A stretch of 64,000 nucleotides of DNA from Arthrobacter sp. StoSoilB20 (GTDB taxonomy: Bacteria; Actinomycetota; Actinomycetes; Actinomycetales; Micrococcaceae): contig NZ_AP024651.1 of NCBI RefSeq assembly GCF_019977295.1, positions 1,178,001 to 1,242,000 of the forward strand, read 5' to 3'. Positions within the stretch are counted from its first letter, which is position 1. Each line of letters begins with the position of its first letter. Under the pieces are notes generated by a model, which searched no databases, was not told the origin of the DNA, and was given only the letters and a program-made list of their open reading frames with translations. A program made the position numbers and the translations under genes. Below, in pieces: positions 8,321-16,482 of the stretch.

Positions 8321-9427
8321 CCGGGCAGGTGGCCTTGCGCTGGCAGGGGGAGCGGCAGTGCTCTTGCGCACCACCATGCTGGTAGGCACCGTGGTGAAAT
8401 CGTCCACCGAACCGGTGCCGGCAATCTGCTGAAGCAGGTTTTCGATGCTCAGGCGGCCCACGGCGTAGAAATCCTGGTGGATGGTTGTCAGAGGCGGCCA
8501 GAAGGAGGTGGACTCGTCCAAGTCGTCGAATCCCACAATGCTGACATCGTCCGGGATGCTCCGTCCTTGTTCGTGCAGAGCCCGCATTGCCCCCAGGGCC
8601 ATTTGGTCATTGGCGGCAAAAATGGCGGTGACATCCGGGTTGCCCGCAAGCTCCAAGCCGATTTGGTAGCCGGATTCTGTGGACCAGTCGCCATGGAGGA
8701 CCGGGGGAGCCTCAATCCCGGCTTCTTCCAATGTCCGCTGCCATGACTCTTCCCGGTGCGTCGCCGAGAAAGAGGTGGTGGGCCCACCGATATGCCACAC
8801 CTGTTGGTGGCCAAGGTCCAGAAGGTGCTGGGTAGCGAACCGTGCACCCTGGGCCTGGTCGGTATCCACCATGGGATAGCCGAAACCGGCATTGGAATCG
8901 ATCACCACTGCCGGGAGGTCCTCAGGAAGAGATATGTCAGCTTCATCCAGGAGGTGGGCCTCGAAGATGATCACCACACCGTCCACTTGCTGTTCGCGCA
9001 GTCTTTCGTAAGCCCCGGACACGGTTCCGGTAGTGGGATCCTGCACGGGTATGAGCGTCACTGAATAGCCAGCCCGTGAGGCAGCGGTCGCAATGGCGTC
9101 CAGGGTGCGCATGTTGCCGAAGCTGGAGAGCGTGAACATGACGACGCCGATGGATTTGAACTGGCCGCTCTTCAGTGCACGCGCGGCTCTGTTGGGCCGG
9201 TAGCCAAGTTCCTTCATTGCATCGAGGACTCTGTTCCTAGTGGATTCTTCGACGTTGGTGAGTCCGTTGGAAACCCTGGAAACCGTTTGTGCGGACACGC
9301 CTGCGGCCTTTGCCACGTCCCCAATGGATGGGCCCCTGGCGGCGCGCTTCTTGGCCGCGAGCTTCCTGGACTGCTTGGACTCTCCCGCCGGAGCCTCGAT
9401 GCTTGTGTTCTCCTGATCCATGTTCAC
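8291..9427 (-). CDS. LacI-family transcriptional repressor, paralogue 1
   Basis: The 378-residue repressor has an N-terminal helix-turn-helix (GPSIGDVAKAAGVSAQTVSR, about residues 33-52), the hinge helix NRAARALKSGQ and a periplasmic-binding-protein-like effector domain ending about residue 350, then a basic Ala/Pro-rich tail. It starts with GTG at 9427; an in-frame ATG lies two codons later at 9421. Its DNA-binding region and most of its effector domain match the LacI at 13379-14470. An operator-like palindrome overlaps its own start codon, indicating autorepression. The effector is unknown; a galactose-containing saccharide is likely by context. Confidence 0.93.
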   Translation of the reverse strand: MNMDQENTSIEAPAGESKQSRKLAAKKRAARGPSIGDVAKAAGVSAQTVSRVSNGLTNVEESTRNRVLDAMKELGYRPNRAARALKSGQFKSIGVVMFTLSSFGNMRTLDAIATAASRAGYSVTLIPVQDPTTGTVSGAYERLREQQVDGVVIIFEAHLLDEADISLPEDLPAVVIDSNAGFGYPMVDTDQAQGARFATQHLLDLGHQQVWHIGGPTTSFSATHREESWQRTLEEAGIEAPPVLHGDWSTESGYQIGLELAGNPDVTAIFAANDQMALGAMRALHEQGRSIPDDVSIVGFDDLDESTSFWPPLTTIHQDFYAVGRLSIENLLQQIAGTGSVDDFTTVPTSMVVRKSTAAPPASARPPARKKRVAADKG

Positions 9428-9435
9428 CTAAACAA
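9420..9435. promoter_or_regulatory. Operator overlapping the start codon of lacI paralogue 1
   Basis: ATGTTCACCTAAACAA matches the locus palindrome and contains the GTG start of the minus-strand lacI gene. The equivalent site is at 14463-14478 for the second lacI. Confidence 0.6.
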
Positions 9436-9455
9436 AGGTACTGTCACTTTCAGTC

Positions 9456-9471
9456 CTGTTTGCGTAGATAT
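9456..9471. promoter_or_regulatory. Weak second operator upstream of lacI paralogue 1
   Basis: CTGTTTGCGTAGATAT is a degenerate copy placed 36 bp from the start-codon operator, mirroring the 34-bp spacing at the second lacI. Confidence 0.4.
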
Positions 9472-9544
9472 TTCCAAATGTTGCCCAAAAGGCCTCCAGT
9501 GCCGGAACGGCCGGGAGGTCGGCGCCTACGGAAGGACGGGTTGT

Positions 9545-10582
9545 CTAAAGCGATGCGGATTCATGGAGCTGACGGCGCGCTTCGTCAAGTGTCTCGAGGA
9601 TGGAGATGGTCTCGTCCAGAGTATGGAGGGGTGATTCAATACGGCCTTCACCAACGAATCGCGCCAATGCCGTCGCTTCCCAAGACAGCCCGGCCATGGA
9701 CGTCACCCCGGTCGTATCGTTCCACACCATTGCGTCACCATCGTTGCCCGCGAGGCGGAAAGTGGTCGGCATGTAAAAGGAACCATCCATCTCGATACTC
9801 GCTTGTGTGCCGGAGATGACTGCGGTGGACGGAGTGCGGACGGCAAGACTGGTGGTGAGGGTGGATTGGACATCACGCCCATGTCCAAGCACAAGAGTGG
9901 AGAAGGCGTCGACGCCGGTATCGAGCAGACCGCCGATCGCCGTGATCGATTGTGGCTTCCCCAGTACCATCGAATCCAGTTGTACGGGGTAGATGCCGAG
10001 GTCGAGCAGTGCTCCTCCGCCCAGTTCACGGCGGTGAAGGCGATGATGCGGGTAGCCAGGAATGGCCTGGCCGTGATCGGCGACCACAGAACGGACATCC
10101 CCGAGGAACCCGTCGTTGACCAGAGTGCGCACCACGGAGGTCTGCGGTAGGTAGCGGCTCCACAGCGCCTCCATCAGTAGGACTCCGGCATTTTGAGCCG
10201 CCGCGGCCAGCGCTCGGGCTTCGTCGGCAGTGGTCGCCAACGGCTTTTCGATCAAAGTGTGCTTTCCGGCAGCGATAGACAGGCGCCCCAGCGTTAAGTG
10301 CTCACTTTGCGGCGCAGCTATGTAGACCACGTCAACCTCGGGGTCGGCGACGAGCTGCTCATACGAGTCGTACGCCCTGGCAATACTGTGCTGCACTGAG
10401 AATGATCGTGCACGGTCAGCAGACCGGGAGCCGACGGCGACGAATCGTTGGTCAGTGTGCTGGTGCATGGCAGACACGAAAAGGTCCGCTATCCATCCAG
10501 GCGCAAGCAGCCCCCAACCCAACGCCGGAGCGTCTTTGCCGGGGGAGAAGAGCTGAGGCTTGGGAAACGTGGCCGGAAACAT
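9545..10582 (-). CDS. Gfo/Idh/MocA-family NAD(P)-dependent oxidoreductase
   Basis: The 345-residue protein has a Rossmann N-terminal half (LGWGLLAPGWIADLFVSAM) and the family's EKP motif (IEKPLATTADEA). The C-terminal alpha/beta half has the HRRELGGGALLDLGIYPV segment seen in dihydrodiol/1,5-anhydrofructose reductase-like members. It would oxidise or reduce a sugar or sugar derivative in the cytoplasm. It lies upstream of lacI 1 on the same strand, 117 bp apart, with operator sites in the gap. The substrate cannot be named. The annotated ATG gives a 20-residue extension before the Rossmann fold; a shorter start is possible. Confidence 0.88.
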   Translation of the reverse strand: MFPATFPKPQLFSPGKDAPALGWGLLAPGWIADLFVSAMHQHTDQRFVAVGSRSADRARSFSVQHSIARAYDSYEQLVADPEVDVVYIAAPQSEHLTLGRLSIAAGKHTLIEKPLATTADEARALAAAAQNAGVLLMEALWSRYLPQTSVVRTLVNDGFLGDVRSVVADHGQAIPGYPHHRLHRRELGGGALLDLGIYPVQLDSMVLGKPQSITAIGGLLDTGVDAFSTLVLGHGRDVQSTLTTSLAVRTPSTAVISGTQASIEMDGSFYMPTTFRLAGNDGDAMVWNDTTGVTSMAGLSWEATALARFVGEGRIESPLHTLDETISILETLDEARRQLHESASL

Positions 10583-10912
10583 CGATGGACCATTCCTTCA
10601 TTCTGCGCCTTGGTGCGCAACGAAACTGATGGGGGGGAGCAGACAGCGGTCTTGGGGAAAGCGCAGCGGTGTCCCGGGCGTTGTTGTTCGGGAAGCCCGT
10701 CAGGGTGCGTCGTCGACGGCACGGAAGCGGCCTGTGCGTCCAGCGACAAGAAGCTTCAGAACGAACCCGATCCACCCTAAGGATTGCACCATTATCAAAC
10801 AATAGCTACCAAAATAGTACATTGTACGCGGGTAGTCCAAGCGCCTTCGACGGGGACGTCGGCGGTTAGTCCGCGACTACGCCCTTGTCGTGGCTGGTCG
10901 CGGTTCCCACCC

Positions 10913-10942
10913 TTGACAATGACGCCGGGTAACCCTTCAATG
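10913..10942 (+). promoter_or_regulatory. Putative promoter of the phosphodiesterase gene
   Basis: A consensus -35 TTGACA (10913-10918) is followed after 18 nt by TCAATG (10937-10942), which runs into the LacI-type operator at 10940. The -10 element is poor, so the exact start is uncertain. Confidence 0.4.
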
Positions 10943-10955
10943 TTTACGTAATCAT
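10940..10955. promoter_or_regulatory. LacI-type operator upstream of the phosphodiesterase gene
   Basis: ATGTTTACGTAATCAT matches 14 of 16 positions of the locus palindrome, about 95 bp before the chosen start codon. Confidence 0.65.
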
Positions 10956-11048
10956 TCGTCGGTGCAGACGATTTCGGGTGTTGGTGGGGCACTCCCTGGC
11001 AGCTGGTCGCTGCATCACGAGCACCCTAGAGATCGTGAGAACCACTCC

Positions 11049-13337
11049 ATGGCAAACCATCTACGTCTGTGGGCGGGGGTCGCGGCTACGGCCGTGGCAC
11101 TTACCGGCACAGTCTTGTCCAGCGCGCCCGTGATCGCCGCCGAGGCGCCCATTGCGAAGACGCTGATTATCGGGATTGACGGGGCAGCCTTCAATTCGCT
11201 GGGCCCGGCAGAGATGCCTCGGTTGGATGCCCTGCGTGCTCAGGGCACAACGTCGGTCAGCAACCTGTATACCCAGCCAATGGCGGAGACGTCCTCCGGG
11301 CCGGGATGGGCAACCATAGCCACCGGCGTCTGGCCGGACAAGCACAACGTCCTGGACAACGGGTTTGGCTCTCCAAAATTTGGCTCTTACCCGGACTACC
11401 TGACACGCATCAATGCGGCATCTCCGTCGCGCAAGACCGCGGCAATGGGAACGTGGCAGCCGATTACCGCCACCATTTTCGGTCCGGGTGTGGACGTGCG
11501 GACCAAATTCTCCACCGATGCGGACACAACGACAGCCGCAGTGGACGCAATCTCCACTGGCTCAGTTGACGATCTCTTCTTCTACCTGGAGGACGTGGAC
11601 ACGGTGGGGCACCGTGTGGGCACCGGCGGCGCTGACTACGGCGCGGCTCTTGCCATAGCGGACGCAAGGATTGGCCAAGTCATGGACGCGGTGGCGGCAC
11701 GCCCAACCAATGAGGAATGGACGGTTGTTGTCACCACAGACCATGGTCACACCCCCGCAGGAGGCCACGGCGGAAGCTCCGCGGGGGAGCGGCGAGTATT
11801 TACCACGATGGTTGGCAAAGGAATCGCCGCGAACGTCACCCGGTACGACGAAAAGCTTGTGGACGTTGCCCCCACCATCATGGCCGCCGCGGGCGTGCCA
11901 GTGAAGTCCGAATGGAATCTCGATGGAACATCCGTTGGCAGCCTCATCCATGATGCCTTCGACTCTCTCCGCCCAGTTCTGCAGCCCGGCGTCGATGAGA
12001 CCGCGATCCCCGCGGGCACTCTCGGGTGGACCAAGGCGACGCCCATGGGGTGGTCCATCGATAACTCGGCAATGCCCAGCGGTGGGACTGCGGAGTGGCG
12101 GGGGTGGACCTTTGCCACGGATGACTTCTGGTCAGCGGCCGATCGCGATCAGCGCCGTGAAACCACAGTACGTGGCCGCGACGTGATCGCGGTGGCTGAC
12201 TCGGACGAATGGGACGACAAGCAGCACGCGTCCGGTCAGTTCGACTCGACGCTGGTCAGTCCCGCTTTTCCCGTTGACGGGCTGCGGCGCGCGAGCCTCA
12301 GCTACGCAACCAACTATGCCATCGATGGTCCCCAGTCAGCCACGGTCACAGTAACCTTCGATACCGGGGCCACCCAGACGCTGAAGAGTTACTCCACGGC
12401 GACGAATACGGTGGAGAAGCTGCCCTTCACTGTGCCCACAGGAGCCACGACGGCGCAGTTCCGGTTCCGTTACACGGGAGAGAACAGTTCCTTCTGGGCT
12501 GTGGACGCGGTGGGTATCCAGGACGCGATCGAGGCGTCCGACATCCGTTACGTGGTCAACGCCGGCGGACAGCAGACGTCTGACTGGCTGTCGCTGACCG
12601 GTGCGGCCGCCCAGGACGGCGGTCTCCTCAACAGTGCGGCCGATCAGCCCTTCGGTGCGGACCCGGCCGGCGGAGCGCCTTGGGGATACGAAAGCTCCGG
12701 TAGTGGGAGCAGCGGCGAATCCAGCGGGGACATGTTCTCAACGTTGCGGTACGCCGTGTCCAGCCGGGACCTGACCTACCGGTTCGGAAACCTTCAGCCG
12801 GGCATGTACGCGGTTCACGCCGGGTATGCCGATCCCTGGTCCTGGGACAATCGCGGCGCCAAGGTGACCATTAACAATGAGGTCCGCGAAGCCGACCATG
12901 ACTACTCTTCGGAGAACCAGACCGAGGCCTACGGCAACGTCACCGTTGGCGAGAACGGCGAACTCACCTTTACGCTCAGCAAGACGCGCTCCTCTGATGT
13001 GCAGTTGAGCTGGCTCATTGTCAGTGCCGCGACCCCTGGGGAAACCGGTAACCAGCCCACGCATTCGGCCACCACCGCCGTGCGATGCATCGGAAACAAG
13101 GCATACCTCGCGGTCTCAGTGCAGAACACCATGGCAGAGGCTCTGACTATCGCTGTGGATACTGCGTACGGGGCCAAGTCCTTTGCCGGGGTAGCCCCGG
13201 GGAAGAGCGCTTCTATCGCTTTCAACAGCCGTGCCGCGGTGCTCCCAGCCGGCTCCGTCAGTGTCACCTCGGGTGTACCGGATGAGTCTGCGGGATTCAC
13301 CTCGACAGTTCCTTACACCGGCGCCAACTGCCCGTAA
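11049..13337 (+). CDS. Secreted type I phosphodiesterase/nucleotide pyrophosphatase-family protein with carbohydrate-binding-like modules
   Basis: From ATG 11049 the protein has 762 residues and begins with a clear signal peptide (MANHLRLWAG, hydrophobic core, VIAAEA cleavage region). Starting at an upstream in-frame codon would bury that signal. The catalytic domain (about 35-330) shows alkaline-phosphatase-superfamily metal sites: IIGIDGA (Asp44), the nucleophile region AETSSGPGWATIATG, EDVDTVGHRVG and TTDHGHTPAGGHGG. A jelly-roll-like region (about 340-525) follows, then the same carbohydrate-binding-like module and Cys-bracketed C-terminal domain as in the galactanase at 1-2859. A LacI-type operator lies upstream. 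The substrate is unknown: nucleotide or sugar-nucleotide pyrophosphates, or phosphodiester groups on glycans, are possible. Confidence 0.85.
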   Translation: MANHLRLWAGVAATAVALTGTVLSSAPVIAAEAPIAKTLIIGIDGAAFNSLGPAEMPRLDALRAQGTTSVSNLYTQPMAETSSGPGWATIATGVWPDKHNVLDNGFGSPKFGSYPDYLTRINAASPSRKTAAMGTWQPITATIFGPGVDVRTKFSTDADTTTAAVDAISTGSVDDLFFYLEDVDTVGHRVGTGGADYGAALAIADARIGQVMDAVAARPTNEEWTVVVTTDHGHTPAGGHGGSSAGERRVFTTMVGKGIAANVTRYDEKLVDVAPTIMAAAGVPVKSEWNLDGTSVGSLIHDAFDSLRPVLQPGVDETAIPAGTLGWTKATPMGWSIDNSAMPSGGTAEWRGWTFATDDFWSAADRDQRRETTVRGRDVIAVADSDEWDDKQHASGQFDSTLVSPAFPVDGLRRASLSYATNYAIDGPQSATVTVTFDTGATQTLKSYSTATNTVEKLPFTVPTGATTAQFRFRYTGENSSFWAVDAVGIQDAIEASDIRYVVNAGGQQTSDWLSLTGAAAQDGGLLNSAADQPFGADPAGGAPWGYESSGSGSSGESSGDMFSTLRYAVSSRDLTYRFGNLQPGMYAVHAGYADPWSWDNRGAKVTINNEVREADHDYSSENQTEAYGNVTVGENGELTFTLSKTRSSDVQLSWLIVSAATPGETGNQPTHSATTAVRCIGNKAYLAVSVQNTMAEALTIAVDTAYGAKSFAGVAPGKSASIAFNSRAAVLPAGSVSVTSGVPDESAGFTSTVPYTGANCP

Positions 13338-13338
13338 G

Positions 13339-13398
13339 CGGCCGCGCCGGCCCGTTAGGCCAGTACGGTCGCGCTGCCCTAACGGGCCGGCGCGGCCG
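13339..13398. terminator. Bidirectional terminator with a 20-bp perfect stem
   Basis: Arms 13339-13358 and 13379-13398 are exact 20-bp complements separated by 20 nt. They start one base after the phosphodiesterase stop codon, and the right arm includes the stop codon and last codons of the convergent lacI. The hairpin therefore serves both transcripts. Confidence 0.8.
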
Positions 13399-14470
13399 TG
13401 CTTTGGCGCACCATGAGGCGCGTCGGCACCGTGGTGACGGCGCTGGCCGGGGTGTTTCCGGCGATCTGCTGTAGCAGCTTTTCAATACTCACCCGGCCAA
13501 CTGCGAGGAAGTCTTGACGGATGGTGGTCAGCGGAGGCCAGAAGGACGTGGATTCCTCGAGGTCATCAAATCCCACAACGCTGACATCCTCCGGGATGAG
13601 GCGCCCAAGTTCATGAAGGGCTCGCATTGCCCCGAGCGCCATCTGATCGTTCGCGGCGAAGATTGCGGTGACTTCCCGATCGCGGCCGAGCTCCATCCCC
13701 ACCTGGTATCCGGATTCGGTGGACCAATCTCCATGAAGGACCGTGGGCGCTTCGATGCCTGCCTCGTCCAGCGTCCGTCTCCAGGACTCTTCCCGGTGCC
13801 TGGCAGAAAAGGAGGACACCGGGCCCCCTATGTGCCAAACCTGCTGGTGGCCTAGGTCGAGGAGGTGCTCGGTAGCAAAGCGCGCACCCTCGGCTTGGTC
13901 TGTATCCACCATGGGATAGCCGTAACCGGGGCTTGAGTCGATGACCACAGCGGGGAGGTCCTCGGGCAACGTAATGTCCGCACGATCAAACAGGTGCGCC
14001 TCGAAGATGATGACCACCCCGTCCACATCCTGTTCCTTCAGCCGGGTGTAGGCACCTGTCACGGTACCCGTAGTGGGATCGTGGAGGGGGATGAGGTTCA
14101 CCGAGTAGCCGGCCTGTGACGCAGCCGTGGCGATCGCATCCAGGGTGCGTCTGTTGCCGTAGGTCGAGAGATTGAACATGATGACGCCTATGGATTTGAA
14201 CTGACCGCTCTTGAGTGCGCGGGCGGCCCTGTTGGGTCGATAGCCCAGTTGTTTCATGGCGTCCAGCACCCGCTGCTTGGTCTTTTCTTCAACATTCGTC
14301 AGGCCGTTGGATACGCGGGAGACGGTCTGGGCGGAAACTCCGGCTGCTCGTGCAACATCGCCGATTGAGGGGCCACGTGCAGCTCGGGCACTCCTGACCA
14401 AGGCTGAATCGCTGGTGTGCGACGTGCTGGCAGGGCTAACACCGTCTGCGGCATCCTCTTGTATGTTCAC
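13379..14470 (-). CDS. LacI-family transcriptional repressor, paralogue 2
   Basis: This 363-residue repressor is highly similar along its length to the LacI at 8291-9427. The segment GVSAQTVSRVSNGLTNVEE, including the recognition helix, is identical in both, so the two should read the same operators. Differences cluster in the extreme N-terminus and in scattered effector-domain positions. It starts with GTG at 14470 inside an operator palindrome. It diverges from the transporter 2 operon, whose promoter region (65 bp) carries two operators. It probably represses itself and transporter 2. Confidence 0.93.
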   Translation of the reverse strand: MNIQEDAADGVSPASTSHTSDSALVRSARAARGPSIGDVARAAGVSAQTVSRVSNGLTNVEEKTKQRVLDAMKQLGYRPNRAARALKSGQFKSIGVIMFNLSTYGNRRTLDAIATAASQAGYSVNLIPLHDPTTGTVTGAYTRLKEQDVDGVVIIFEAHLFDRADITLPEDLPAVVIDSSPGYGYPMVDTDQAEGARFATEHLLDLGHQQVWHIGGPVSSFSARHREESWRRTLDEAGIEAPTVLHGDWSTESGYQVGMELGRDREVTAIFAANDQMALGAMRALHELGRLIPEDVSVVGFDDLEESTSFWPPLTTIRQDFLAVGRVSIEKLLQQIAGNTPASAVTTVPTRLMVRQSTAAPAR

Positions 14471-14478
14471 CTAAACAT
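14463..14478. promoter_or_regulatory. Operator overlapping the start codon of lacI paralogue 2
   Basis: ATGTTCACCTAAACAT is a palindrome containing the GTG start codon of the minus-strand repressor, matching the arrangement at lacI 1. Confidence 0.65.
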
Positions 14479-14496
14479 GCTAATCTTCTTTCAAGA

Positions 14497-14512
14497 ATGT
14501 TTGCGTAAACAT
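14497..14512. promoter_or_regulatory. LacI-type operator upstream of transporter 2
   Basis: ATGTTTGCGTAAACAT is a near-perfect palindrome 23 bp before the permease start codon and 34 bp from the other operator, within the divergent promoter region. Confidence 0.7.
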
Positions 14513-14534
14513 AGCGAGAAGAGAAGAATTAATC

Positions 14535-15452
14535 ATGACAACGACGTCGCCCGTGGCCGACGCTCCACCCTTGGTCCAATCCCGCAAGCGCGCAGGTCGA
14601 TGGATGGGGTGGGCATTTGTGGGCCCGTTCATGGCTGTCTTCCTGCTGGTATTCGTGGCTCCAGTCCTCTACGCGTTCTACCTGAGCCTCTTCCAGAACC
14701 AGATGGTGGGCGGGGACAAGTTCGTTGGGGGAGCCAACTATCTTCAGGCACTTGGCGATCCCCAGTTCTGGGACTCCGTGATCAGGGTGGCCGTCTTCCT
14801 GGTGGTCCAGGTCCCCATCATGTTGTTCCTCGCCCTTTTCGCAGCCTTGGCACTGGACAGCGGACGTCTCCGCGCGTCGTCGTTCTTCCGTATTTCGGTG
14901 TTCCTCCCGTACGCGGTCCCCGCAGTGGTGGCGACGCTGATGTGGGGATTCATTTACGGCCCCAGGTTTGGCCTGTTCGGCAGCATCAACGACTTCTTCG
15001 GTTTGAACCTTGCGGAGCCCCTGTCTTCCAGCTGGATCCTCGCCTCAATCGGCAACATCAACACCTGGGAGTTCACCGGCTACAACATGCTGATCTTCTA
15101 TTCGGCGCTGAAGGTCATCCCCGCCGAACTGTATGAAGCAGCAAATCTTGACGGAGCAGGCACGTTCCGGGTGATCCGGAGCATCAAGCTTCCCTCCATC
15201 CGCGGGGCTATCGGCATAGCGAGTATCTTCTCCGTCATAGGCAGCTTCCAGTTGTTCAACGAGCCGAACATCCTCAAGGCGTTGGCACCAAACTCCATCA
15301 GTTCCTACTTCACGCCGAACATGTACGCCTTCAACCTCTCGTTCGCAGGCCAGCAGTTCAATTACGCCGCAGCGATCTCCATCATCATGGGCGTCCTCAC
15401 CGTGGTGGTCGCCTACGTCGTCCAAATCTCCGGCTCGCGAAAGGATGCCTAG
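14535..15452 (+). CDS. Sugar ABC transporter permease, MalF type (transporter 2)
   Basis: The 305-residue membrane protein has six hydrophobic segments and the EAA loop YEAANLDGAGTFRVIRSIKLP. It opens a second transporter operon ordered permease-permease-binding protein, divergent from lacI 2. The ATG follows GAAGAGAAGAAT, an acceptable ribosome-binding region. No ATPase gene accompanies it. It is related to, but clearly distinct in sequence from, the MalF-type permease of transporter 1, so the two systems probably take different oligosaccharides. Confidence 0.92.
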   Translation: MTTTSPVADAPPLVQSRKRAGRWMGWAFVGPFMAVFLLVFVAPVLYAFYLSLFQNQMVGGDKFVGGANYLQALGDPQFWDSVIRVAVFLVVQVPIMLFLALFAALALDSGRLRASSFFRISVFLPYAVPAVVATLMWGFIYGPRFGLFGSINDFFGLNLAEPLSSSWILASIGNINTWEFTGYNMLIFYSALKVIPAELYEAANLDGAGTFRVIRSIKLPSIRGAIGIASIFSVIGSFQLFNEPNILKALAPNSISSYFTPNMYAFNLSFAGQQFNYAAAISIIMGVLTVVVAYVVQISGSRKDA

Positions 15453-15455
15453 CCC

Positions 15456-16412
15456 ATGTCCGTACGTTTGAGCCCAGCCCATTCCAGCGATACCTCGCCC
15501 AAGCCGACACCGGCGGCTAGGCCCCGGCGATCACCTGCGCCTAGGTTGAACACCCGGCGCCACGGCGTCACCCGGAAGCGCAGCTCCGTTCTGCTCACCA
15601 TCCTGATGGGGGTCATGGCTGTGTACGCACTGCTTCCCTTGTTCTGGCTCGTGGTCAATTCCACAAAGACCCAGACGTCCCTTTTCAGCTCGTTCGGCCT
15701 GTGGTTCTCCGGGGACTTCGCACTGTGGGACAACATTGTGGGCACCCTGACCTACAACGACGGCGAATTCCTGCGCTGGCTTGCCAACACCATGCTCTAC
15801 GTCGTGGTGGGTGCCGGCGGGGCGACATTCCTTGCCACCCTGGCCGGCTACGGACTGGCCAAGTTTGATTTCCCCGGCAAACGCGGCGTCTTCGCAGTTG
15901 TTCTCGGTGCCGTGGCTATTCCAGGTACGGCGTTGGCAGTCCCGACGTTCCTGATGTTCAGCCAGATGGGGCTCACCAACACCCCGTGGTCGGTGATCAT
16001 CCCGTCCCTGATCAGTCCGTTCGGGCTCTACCTGGTGTGGATCTATGCCCTCGAGTCCGTGCCGACGGAAGTGCTGGAGGCAGCCCGCATGGACGGAGCA
16101 GGGGAGTTCCGGACCTTCTTCACCATCTCGCTGAGAATGCTGGCGCCAGGCTTCATCACCGTCCTCCTGTTCACCGTGGTGGCCACGTGGAACAACTACT
16201 TCCTCCCCTTGATCATGTTGAGCCAATCAACCTGGTACCCGCTCACCGTGGGGCTCAACAGCTGGAACGCCCAAGCGACCACGGCCGGAGGCGAGGCCAT
16301 CTACAACCTCGTCATCACCGGATCACTGCTCACCATCGTGCCCATCGTGGGGGCGTTCCTCTTCCTCCAGCGCTTCTGGCAGTCGGGATTGTCTGCCGGA
16401 AGCGTCAAGTAA
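15456..16412 (+). CDS. Sugar ABC transporter permease, MalG type (transporter 2)
   Basis: The product has 318 residues, with a basic Pro/Arg-rich N-terminus (about 1-45), six membrane segments and the EAA motif LEAARMDGAGEFRTFFTISL. It starts 3 nt after the upstream permease stop, so the genes are co-translated. It forms the transmembrane channel with the MalF-type partner. A hairpin at 16422-16445 separates it from the binding-protein gene. Confidence 0.92.
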   Translation: MSVRLSPAHSSDTSPKPTPAARPRRSPAPRLNTRRHGVTRKRSSVLLTILMGVMAVYALLPLFWLVVNSTKTQTSLFSSFGLWFSGDFALWDNIVGTLTYNDGEFLRWLANTMLYVVVGAGGATFLATLAGYGLAKFDFPGKRGVFAVVLGAVAIPGTALAVPTFLMFSQMGLTNTPWSVIIPSLISPFGLYLVWIYALESVPTEVLEAARMDGAGEFRTFFTISLRMLAPGFITVLLFTVVATWNNYFLPLIMLSQSTWYPLTVGLNSWNAQATTAGGEAIYNLVITGSLLTIVPIVGAFLFLQRFWQSGLSAGSVK

Positions 16413-16421
16413 TAAGCCCCG

Positions 16422-16445
16422 ACGACGGCGACCTCCCGCCGTCGT
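16422..16445 (+). terminator. Intercistronic hairpin between permeases and SBP 2
   Basis: A 9-bp stem ACGACGGCG/CGCCGTCGT with a 6-nt loop lies 9 nt after the permease stop and 37 nt before the binding-protein ATG. There is no T tract, so processing or partial termination is more likely than full termination. Confidence 0.5.
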
Positions 16446-16482
16446 GAATCTCCCAAACCGCATCTGAAAGGCACCACATTCA

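Larger units (their letters stand above)
10583..11048. other. 466-bp divergent intergenic region
   Basis: It separates the minus-strand oxidoreductase from the plus-strand phosphodiesterase. It contains the -35-like TTGACA and operator near 10.94 kb that are listed separately. I see no convincing gene: short open frames here lack ribosome-binding sites and recognisable sequence. Confidence 0.6.
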
